Assembly (NCBI GenBank): GCA_018260285.1
Contig: JAGLBH010000030.1
Coordinates: forward strand, 1-13,586
Origin: Arthrobacter sp.
Lineage (GTDB): Bacteria; Actinomycetota; Actinomycetes; Actinomycetales; Micrococcaceae
DNA length: 13,586 nucleotides
Direction: 5' to 3'
Part shown: piece by piece, positions 8,883 through 13,586 of the stretch
How positions within the stretch are numbered: position 1 is the first letter of the stretch
Layout: the number at the start of each line of letters is the position of its first letter
Notes under the pieces: model-generated
The model's database searches: none
Told to the model about the DNA's origin: nothing
The model's input: the letters and a program-made list of their open reading frames with translations, nothing else
Program-made: the position numbers and the translations under genes

Positions 8883-9857
8883 GTGAGCTCTCTTGACGCC
8901 TCTGCTGACCCGCTTCTCCTCGGCCGTCCCGTCACGGTGTCCGTCCCGGCGACGAGCGCCAACCTGGGCCCGGGCTTCGACTCCCTGGGCCTCGCGCTCG
9001 AGCTGCGGGACCGCGTCACCGCGCGCGTGGACGCTGCCGGGGACGACGACGCCGGGGCCCGCGTGGCCATTCGCGGCTTCGGGGAGGACACGCTGCCTCG
9101 GGACGAGTCCCATCTCATCGTGCGCCTCATCCTCGACCTCTGGGCCTCACGGGGCGTGAGCGCCGAGGGCCTGCGGGTCAGCCTGGACGCGGAGAACGTC
9201 ATCCCCCATGCTCGCGGCCTGGGGTCATCCGCTGCGGCGATCATCACGGGCCTCATGCTCGGCAACGAGCTGCTGGCGGAGGAGCTCCGCCTCAGCCAGG
9301 ACGACCTCTTCCAATGGGGCAGCCGCCTCGAGGGGCACCCGGACAACATCGCCCCGGCCGTCTTCGGCCAGTTCACGGCCTCCTGGCTGGACGAGGGGGA
9401 GGACCCGACGGCGCCCGACGCCCGCTTCGCCACCCTCGTCAGGCCGGTTCACCCCGACGTGCGCGCCGTCGTCGGCATCCCCGCGTTCGAGGTGAAGACG
9501 GAGGCAGTGCGCCGCGCGCTGCCCGCAGAGGTGCCCCACTCCACGGCCGCCGCGAACTCGGGGCGGGCCGCTCTCCTGGGGCTTGCTCTGACGAGCGCGC
9601 CGGAGCACCTTCTCGCGGCGACCCGGGACTACCTGCACCAGGACGCTCGCGCGGAGGCCATGCGGCCTGCGTACGAGAGCGTCATGGAGCTGCGCTCCGT
9701 AGGGGTCCCCGCCTTCATCTCGGGAGCGGGTCCCACGGTGGTTGCTCTGGCCCGAAACGAGGACGAGCTCGGCAATGCTGTGGATGTCTTCTCCCGGCGT
9801 GGTTTCCTCGTCAAAACGCCTGAGTTCGCGCAGGACGGTGCTAGGGTTGAACTGTAG
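8883..9857 (+). CDS. thrB: Homoserine kinase (GHMP family)
   Basis: It phosphorylates L-homoserine with ATP to O-phospho-L-homoserine, the substrate of ThrC. The 324-aa protein shows the three GHMP kinase motifs. Motif 1 is VPATSANLGPGFD at 21-33. Motif 2 is the ATP-binding glycine-serine loop PHARGLGSSAAA at 108-119. Motif 3 contains SGAGPT at 280-285. EGHPDNIAPAVFG at 150-162 is also characteristic of ThrB. The start is GTG 8883; GGGG at the end of thrC, about 9 nt upstream, is the only Shine-Dalgarno-like sequence. It is the third gene of the hom-thrC-thrB unit. No clear terminator with a T run follows, so read-through into the rho leader is possible. Confidence 0.96.
   Translation: MSSLDASADPLLLGRPVTVSVPATSANLGPGFDSLGLALELRDRVTARVDAAGDDDAGARVAIRGFGEDTLPRDESHLIVRLILDLWASRGVSAEGLRVSLDAENVIPHARGLGSSAAAIITGLMLGNELLAEELRLSQDDLFQWGSRLEGHPDNIAPAVFGQFTASWLDEGEDPTAPDARFATLVRPVHPDVRAVVGIPAFEVKTEAVRRALPAEVPHSTAAANSGRAALLGLALTSAPEHLLAATRDYLHQDARAEAMRPAYESVMELRSVGVPAFISGAGPTVVALARNEDELGNAVDVFSRRGFLVKTPEFAQDGARVEL
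9839..9847 (+). promoter_or_regulatory. Candidate extended -10 promoter for the rho transcript, in the last codons of thrB
   Basis: TGCTAGGGT is an extended -10 (TGN-TANNNT) ending 10 nt before the thrB stop is complete. It is of the same type as the one in front of the tRNA gene. A transcript starting about 7 nt downstream, near 9854, would carry a leader of about 350 nt before rho. There is no recognisable -35. It lies in coding sequence, so chance occurrence is a real alternative. Confidence 0.3.
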
Positions 9858-9858
9858 C

Positions 9859-9891
9859 GAACGGGATTATCTGGATTTTTCCTCCCCGTTC
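9859..9891 (+). terminator. Hairpin just after thrB; terminator-like but without a T run
   Basis: GAACGGG (9859-9865) pairs perfectly with CCCGTTC (9885-9891), giving a 7-bp stem over a 19-nt AT-rich loop that contains TTTTT. No T run follows the stem, so it is not a classical intrinsic terminator. It may protect the 3' end of the threonine-operon message or form the first element of the rho leader. Confidence 0.4.
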
Positions 9892-9935
9892 CACAGGTCC
9901 GGCCTGACGTACGTTCCAAGTCTTGAGCCGTGACT

Positions 9936-9968
9936 GGTCTGATCCGCTGATCTGAGCAGCGGTCCACC
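9936..9968 (+). other. Hairpin in the rho leader
   Basis: CCGCTG (9944-9949) and CAGCGG (9957-9962) form a perfect 6-bp stem with a 7-nt loop. GA (9941-9942) and TC (9963-9964) extend it across a one-base bulge, and GGT (9936-9938) with ACC (9966-9968) extend it again across a small internal loop. There is no following T run. It is read directly from the sequence; folding in the cell is inferred. Confidence 0.45.
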
Positions 9969-9983
9969 CCGTCTCTTGAAGTC

Positions 9984-10025
9984 GCTGTTCGGCGCCTGAG
10001 AGCGTGGATCGCCTCGGCGCACAGC
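9984..10025 (+). other. Imperfect extended hairpin in the rho leader
   Basis: GCTGT (9984-9988) pairs with ACAGC (10021-10025) at the base. Inside, GAGAGCG (9998-10004) pairs with CGCCTC (10010-10015) with one bulged A and a TGGAT loop. The two stems are joined by an asymmetric internal loop containing two copies of CGGCGC. It is followed by the AGGAG site of the upstream ORF. Confidence 0.35.
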
Positions 10026-10048
10026 CCCAGCCCAGGAGCACACTCCCG

Positions 10049-10093
10049 ATGAGTTCGTCAGCGAACCCGAGAATTTTCTTTCGAATCGCCTGA
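10049..10093 (+). CDS. Candidate 14-residue leader peptide (upstream ORF) of rho
   Basis: The ATG at 10049 opens a 14-codon frame, MSSSANPRIFFRIA, ending at TGA 10091-10093. AGGAG (10034-10038) lies 10 nt upstream, at least as good a Shine-Dalgarno site as that of rho itself. Codons 8-12 are AGA ATT TTC TTT CGA, mostly codons that the neighbouring genes avoid, so ribosomes could pause there. The stop codon forms the left edge of a palindrome (10091-10100). The ORF lies 109 nt upstream of the rho start. I do not recognise the peptide. It may be a translated attenuator or sensor peptide, or a chance frame in an AT-rich regulatory segment. Confidence 0.35.
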   Translation: MSSSANPRIFFRIA

Positions 10094-10100
10094 AGCTTCA
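10091..10100 (+). repeat. Perfect 10-nt palindrome at the upstream-ORF stop codon
   Basis: TGAAGCTTCA is self-complementary and starts with the stop codon of the 14-codon leader frame. It could be a protein-binding site or a small hairpin, although the loop would be tight. It may equally be chance. Confidence 0.3.
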
Positions 10101-10154
10101 CCGCTCTGCCCGTCTGCGGCAGGTGCAGCTCAGCCTTTTTGAAGTCACAGACAC

Positions 10155-10179
10155 GCGCCCCGCGCTCACGCGGGGGCGC
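10155..10179 (+). other. GC-rich hairpin just upstream of the rho ribosome binding site
   Basis: GCGCCCCGCG (10155-10164) pairs with CGCGGGGGCGC (10169-10179) with a single bulged G and a CTCA loop. This is the most stable-looking element of the leader. It ends 11 nt before the Shine-Dalgarno palindrome. No T run follows, so it is unlikely to be an intrinsic terminator. Confidence 0.5.
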
Positions 10180-10190
10180 CCGACGAGGGG

Positions 10191-10202
10191 GAAGGATCCT
10201 TC
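10191..10202 (+). promoter_or_regulatory. rho ribosome binding site within a perfect 12-nt palindrome
   Basis: AAGGA (10192-10196), after a G run, sits 6 nt before the rho GTG at 10203 and fixes that start. The whole stretch gaaggatccttc is a perfect palindrome ending at the base before the start codon. The Shine-Dalgarno bases could therefore pair with the spacer (4-bp stem, GATC loop) or with a second transcript. Confidence 0.6.
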
Positions 10203-12365
10203 GTGACCGAATCCACCGACCTGACTGCAGGGACGGAATCGACAGCCCCAGCACGCTCCAACGCCAGTTCAGGCCTCGCGAGCCTCAAGCTCGCTCAGCT
10301 TCAGAACCTGGCCGCCCAGCTGGGCATCACCGGGGCCAAGCGTCTCCGCAAGTCCGACCTGGTGACCGCTATTCAGGATCACCAGCGCGGCTCCGCGATC
10401 GTCCAGAAGGATGAGGCGGCTTCCACTCAGCGTGACGCAGCCGCACCGGCTCAGAAGGCCGCCGAGACTGAGAGCGAAGCGCCTCAGGAGAAGAAGCCGG
10501 CTCGCACCCGGACGCGCACGACCTCCCGCACCTCCCCTGTGGAAGCCGCTCAGCCGGCTGAGGCGGAGAAGCAGGCCGATGCGTCGCAGGGCGGCGAGTC
10601 CGCGGGCCGCCAGGCCCAGGCAGACGAGGCCGCAGCGGAGGGCGCCGAGGCGGCGACCCGTCGCGGCCGCACTCGCCGCCGCGCAGGCGCAGCCGAGGGC
10701 TCTCCCGAGTCCCAGCCTGCCGCCGAGGCGAAGAGCGCCCCCGAGGCCGCAGAGGCTTCCGCGACCGAGGACGCTTCCGCACAGAACTCTGCGCAGGGCG
10801 CAGGCGAGAACTCCGACAGCCAGGACTCCGAGAACGAGCGCCCCAGCCGGAACCGCCGCAACCGCGGCCGCCGCAACGGCCGTGACGGGGCAGAGGGGGA
10901 GACCTCCTCTGACCGCCAGCAGGGCGACCGCGCCCAGAATGACCGAGCACAGAGCGATCGCTCCGACCGCCAGGACCGCGCTGAGCGCCAGGACCGCGCT
11001 GAGCGCAGCGCCAGCCGCAGCGAGCGCGGGGGCCAGCGCGACGACCGCCAGCGTGATGACAGCGAGAGCGACGGCGACCGCCGCTCGCGCCGCAGCCGCC
11101 GCGACCGCAACCGCAATGACCGCTCGGACCGCCAGGACCGTCAGGATCGCCGCCGCCGGGGCAGCCAGCCCGAGGTCGACGACACGGAGCTGACCGAGGA
11201 CGACGTGCTTCTGCCCGTGGCAGGCATCCTCGACGTCCTGGACAACTACGCATTCGTCCGCACGTCCGGCTACCTTCCCGGCCCGAAGGACGTCTACGTG
11301 ACGCTCCAGCAGGTCAAGAAGTACAACATGCGCAAGGGCGACGCCGTCGTCGGCGCTGTCCGCGCCCCCCGCGACGGTGAAGAGCAGAGCCGCGGCAACT
11401 CGCCCCGGGCCAAGTTCAACGCCCTTCTCCGCGTCTCCACGATCAACGGACGCCCGGCTGAGAGCAACCAGGATCGCGTCGACTTCAGCAAGCTCGTGCC
11501 GCTCTACCCCTCGGAGCGCCTGCGCCTCGAGACGGAGCCCAAGAAGGTCGGCACGCGCATCATCGACCTCGTCGCCCCGATCGGCAAGGGCCAGCGCGGC
11601 CTCATCGTCTCCCCGCCCAAGGCCGGCAAGACGATGGTGCTCCAGTCCATCGCCAACGCGATCACGACGAACAACCCTGAGGTCCACCTCATGATGGTCC
11701 TCGTGGACGAGCGCCCTGAGGAAGTCACCGACATGCAGCGCTCGGTCAAGGGCGAGGTCATCGCCTCGACCTTCGACCGCCCGGCGGACGACCACACGAC
11801 CGTGGCCGAGCTGGCCATCGAGCGTGCCAAGCGCCTCGTGGAGATGGGCAAGGACGTCGTCGTCCTCCTCGACTCCATGACCCGCCTGGGCCGCGCGTAC
11901 AACCTGGCCGCACCGGCGTCGGGACGCATCCTCTCCGGCGGCGTGGACTCGGCGGCGCTCTACCCGCCGAAGCGCTTCTTCGGCGCCGCCCGCAACATCG
12001 AGAACGGCGGCTCGCTGACCATTCTCGCCACGGCCCTCGTGGAGACCGGGTCCAAGATGGACGAGGTCATCTTCGAGGAGTTCAAGGGCACGGGCAACAT
12101 GGAGCTGCGCCTCTCCCGCCACCTCGCGGACAAGCGGATCTTCCCGGCGGTGGACGTCAACGCGTCCGGCACCCGCCGCGAGGAGAACCTCATGTCCAGC
12201 GAAGAGGTCAAGATCATGTGGAAGCTCCGCCGGGTTCTCTCCGGCCTGGACACCCAGCAGGCTCTCGAGCTGCTGACCAGCCGCATCCGCGAGACGAACT
12301 CCAACATCGAGTTCCTCATGCAGGTCCAGAAGACGACCCTGGGCGTCAAGTCCGACGACGACTAG
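10203..12365 (+). CDS. rho: Transcription termination factor Rho, with a long charged insertion
   Basis: The 720-aa hexameric RNA-dependent ATPase terminates transcription by translocating on nascent RNA. The Rho N-terminal helix bundle is at about 25-60 (LASLKLAQLQNLAAQLG). Residues 61-335 are low-complexity: first Ala/Glu-rich, then Arg/Asp/Gln/Asn-rich from about 211. The cold-shock-like primary RNA-binding domain starts near 337. The motor domain has Walker A PPKAGKT at 471-477, DERPEEV from D502, Walker B LLDS with D557, the R-loop segment TGSKMDE with K618, and arginine finger R658 in SGTRREE. These align without gaps to E. coli K181, K184, D265, K326 and R366. E. coli Rho is 419 aa; long insertions are known in actinobacteria, for example Micrococcus luteus. 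The GTG start has AAGGA 6 nt upstream. Confidence 0.97.
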   Translation: MTESTDLTAGTESTAPARSNASSGLASLKLAQLQNLAAQLGITGAKRLRKSDLVTAIQDHQRGSAIVQKDEAASTQRDAAAPAQKAAETESEAPQEKKPARTRTRTTSRTSPVEAAQPAEAEKQADASQGGESAGRQAQADEAAAEGAEAATRRGRTRRRAGAAEGSPESQPAAEAKSAPEAAEASATEDASAQNSAQGAGENSDSQDSENERPSRNRRNRGRRNGRDGAEGETSSDRQQGDRAQNDRAQSDRSDRQDRAERQDRAERSASRSERGGQRDDRQRDDSESDGDRRSRRSRRDRNRNDRSDRQDRQDRRRRGSQPEVDDTELTEDDVLLPVAGILDVLDNYAFVRTSGYLPGPKDVYVTLQQVKKYNMRKGDAVVGAVRAPRDGEEQSRGNSPRAKFNALLRVSTINGRPAESNQDRVDFSKLVPLYPSERLRLETEPKKVGTRIIDLVAPIGKGQRGLIVSPPKAGKTMVLQSIANAITTNNPEVHLMMVLVDERPEEVTDMQRSVKGEVIASTFDRPADDHTTVAELAIERAKRLVEMGKDVVVLLDSMTRLGRAYNLAAPASGRILSGGVDSAALYPPKRFFGAARNIENGGSLTILATALVETGSKMDEVIFEEFKGTGNMELRLSRHLADKRIFPAVDVNASGTRREENLMSSEEVKIMWKLRRVLSGLDTQQALELLTSRIRETNSNIEFLMQVQKTTLGVKSDDD
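10968..11003 (+). repeat. Two exact 18-bp tandem copies inside rho (RQDRAE x 2)
   Basis: Bases 10968-10985 and 10986-11003 are identical and encode RQDRAE twice (residues 256-267 of Rho). Related DRQDR-type units occur before and after. The repeat is in frame and lies in the disordered insertion, so changes in copy number would alter length without disrupting the motor domain. Confidence 0.9.
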
Positions 12366-12393
12366 CCTCCCCGACTGCGCCCGTCTGCCCGAC

Positions 12394-12432
12394 CGGCTCT
12401 CCTGACAGCGTCCTTGCGACGCGGGAGAGCCG
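12394..12432 (+). terminator. Large hairpin between rho and prfA, without a T run
   Basis: CGGCTCTCC (12394-12402) pairs perfectly with GGAGAGCCG (12424-12432). Inside it GCGTC (12408-12412) pairs with GACGC (12418-12422) around a CTTGC loop, with TGACA opposite a single G between the stems. The total is 14 base pairs. It starts 29 nt after the rho stop. A C/G-rich stretch follows instead of a T run, so it may be a weak or Rho-assisted terminator, or a processing or stability element in a rho-prfA message. Confidence 0.5.
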
Positions 12433-12494
12433 CCGGGCGGCGGGCGCCGTCATTCCCCCTGTTTGAAGAGACCCTCCCCGTGAACTGAGGACCC

Positions 12495-13583
12495 ATGTTC
12501 GAATCCATCAAGAGCCTGCTCGACGAGCACGCTGACCTGCAGGTCCGCCTCTCCGACCCGGCGGTCCATGCGGACGCCGGCCTGGCCAAGAAGCTCGGCC
12601 GCCGCTATGCCCAGCTCTCCGGCATCGTCGAGGCGCACACCCGGTACACCCAGCTCAACGAGGACCTCGGCACGACGCGCGAGTTCGCCTCGGAGGATCC
12701 CGAGCTCGCCGCCGAGATCCCCCAGCTGGAGAAGGACCTCGAGGAGGCTGCGGAGAAGCTGCGCCGTCTGCTCATCCCGCGCGATCCCAACGACGCCCGC
12801 GACGTCATCATCGAGGTCAAGGGCGGCGAAGGCGGCGACGAGGCTGCCCTCTTCGCCGGGGACCTCCTGCGCATGTACGAGCGCTACGCGAACTCCCGCG
12901 GCTGGAAGACGGAGATCATCTCCGCCACCGAGTCCGACCAGGGCGGCTACAAGGACGTCCAGATGGCCGTCCACGGCAAGTCCAACGACCCCGCTGAGGG
13001 CGTCTACGCGTCGCTCAAGTTCGAGGGCGGCGTGCACCGCGTCCAGCGCGTGCCCGTCACGGAGTCTCAGGGTCGCATCCACACGTCGGCCGCGGGCGTC
13101 CTCGTGCTCCCTGAGGTGGACGAGCCGAACGAGGTCGAGATCCACCAGAACGACCTGAAGATCGACGTCTACCGCTCCTCGGGCCCGGGCGGCCAGTCCG
13201 TCAACACGACCGACTCCGCCGTCCGCATCACGCACCTTCCCACGGGCATCGTCGTGGCCATGCAGAACGAGAAGTCTCAGCTGCAGAACAGGGAAGCGGC
13301 CATGCGCGTGCTGCGCTCCCGCATCCTCGCTCACCAGCAGGAGCAGATCGACGCCGAGAACGCCGCTCAGCGCAAGTCGCAGATCCGCACGATGGACCGC
13401 TCCGAGCGCATCCGCACGTACAACTTCCCGGAGAACCGCATCGCAGACCACCGGACGGGGTACAAGGCGTACAACCTCGACGCGGTCCTCAACGGCGATC
13501 TCTCGGCGGTCATCCAGTCCTGCATCGAGGCCGACGAGGCCAGCCGCCTCGAAGCCCTCGGCGAGAACACCAGCGAGGGCTAG
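12495..13583 (+). CDS. prfA: Peptide chain release factor 1 (RF1)
   Basis: RF1 recognises UAA and UAG in the ribosomal A site and triggers peptide release. The 362-aa length is standard. The codon-recognition tripeptide is PVT at 187-189 (the PxT type of RF1, not the SPF of RF2). The catalytic GGQ is at 232-234 in [16 protein letters not shown]; its glutamine is normally methylated by PrmC. The N-terminal coiled-coil helices (about 1-100) and the [12 protein letters not shown] segment (about 108-119) are typical. ATG 12495 follows a TGAGGA Shine-Dalgarno-like site (12486-12491) at short spacing. The gene itself ends with TAG, a codon RF1 reads. It is 129 nt downstream of rho. In actinobacteria prmC usually follows, but the window ends 3 nt after the stop. 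Confidence 0.97.
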   Translation: MFESIKSLLDEHADLQVRLSDPAVHADAGLAKKLGRRYAQLSGIVEAHTRYTQLNEDLGTTREFASEDPELAAEIPQLEKDLEEAAEKLRRLLIPRDPNDARDVIIEVKGGEGGDEAALFAGDLLRMYERYANSRGWKTEIISATESDQGGYKDVQMAVHGKSNDPAEGVYASLKFEGGVHRVQRVPVTESQGRIHTSAAGVLVLPEVDEPNEVEIHQNDLKIDVYRSSGPGGQSVNTTDSAVRITHLPTGIVVAMQNEKSQLQNREAAMRVLRSRILAHQQEQIDAENAAQRKSQIRTMDRSERIRTYNFPENRIADHRTGYKAYNLDAVLNGDLSAVIQSCIEADEASRLEALGENTSEG

Positions 13584-13586
13584 TCT

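Larger units (their letters stand above)
9858..10202 (+). promoter_or_regulatory. Long structured leader region of rho
   Basis: These 345 bases between thrB and rho hold no long reading frame. They hold, in order, hairpins at 9859-9891, 9936-9968 and 9984-10025, a 14-codon upstream ORF (10049-10093), a 10-nt palindrome (10091-10100), competing short hairpins at 10106-10128 before a T5 run (10136-10140), a GC-rich hairpin (10155-10179) and a palindrome over the rho Shine-Dalgarno site (10191-10202). The region is visibly more AT-rich than the genes around it, especially 10069-10090. Rho is autoregulated through its leader in E. coli, and a conserved leader RNA (Pseudomon-Rho) is known in pseudomonads. 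A regulatory role here is inference. Confidence 0.5.

Noticed and set aside
7512..9113. 533-codon minus-strand frame over thrC and thrB
   Set aside because: It overlaps two well-supported genes plus the end of hom, has no recognisable motif, and has shadow-type composition.
9930..9950. Six-codon frame GTG...TGA (MTGLIR) in the rho leader
   Set aside because: There is no Shine-Dalgarno site and it overlaps the 9936-9968 hairpin. Too short to separate from chance.
10269..12122. Open frame of 617 codons antisense to rho, with a hydrophobic Ala/Val/Leu-rich middle resembling membrane segments
   Set aside because: The apparent hydrophobic stretch is the reverse complement of the Arg/Asp/Ala/Gln-rich insertion of Rho, so it is a composition artefact. 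The sense strand carries all Rho motifs.
1..13586. Mobile elements, CRISPR arrays, prophage or defence genes
   Set aside because: Almost all of the window is accounted for by conserved housekeeping genes in a known syntenic order. No transposase, terminal inverted repeats, spaced direct repeats or composition breaks were seen.

Overview
This window comes from a high-GC actinobacterium: G+C looks close to 70% by eye (not computed), third codon positions are almost all G or C, and GTG starts are frequent. The gene order argS-lysA-hom-thrC-thrB-rho-prfA, with hrpA and a tRNA-Arg gene divergent from argS, together with a Rho factor carrying a very long charged insertion, fits the order Micrococcales, probably Micrococcaceae or close relatives. 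The genus cannot be fixed from this sequence.

Layout. Positions 1-3027 (minus strand) hold the first 1009 codons of hrpA, a DEAH-box RNA helicase that runs off the left edge. Positions 3112-3155 are a strong intrinsic terminator for the next unit, a tRNA-Arg(CCG) gene at 3164-3236 (minus). A spacer of about 86 bp separates it from the divergent argS (3323-4972, plus). From argS onward all genes are on the plus strand and closely packed: lysA overlaps argS by 4 nt, hom follows after 48 nt, thrC after 2 nt and thrB after 12 nt. A 345-nt gene-free but highly structured leader (9858-10202) precedes rho (10203-12365). A 129-nt spacer with a large hairpin separates rho from prfA (12495-13583), which is complete and ends three bases before the right edge.

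Function. The centre is an aspartate-family amino-acid cluster: LysA makes lysine from meso-diaminopimelate, and Hom, ThrB and ThrC convert aspartate semialdehyde to threonine. It is flanked by information-processing genes: arginyl-tRNA synthetase beside one of its own tRNA substrates, the terminator Rho, release factor 1, and HrpA, a helicase implicated in ribosome rescue in E. coli.

All protein genes look intact, except for the edge truncation of hrpA, and show the expected catalytic motifs. I see no mobile element, CRISPR array, phage gene or sign of transfer. The least ordinary part is the rho leader: several hairpins, a 14-codon upstream ORF with an AGGAG Shine-Dalgarno site and a run of AT-rich rare codons, and a palindrome covering the rho ribosome binding site. 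This looks like an autoregulatory leader, but that is inference.
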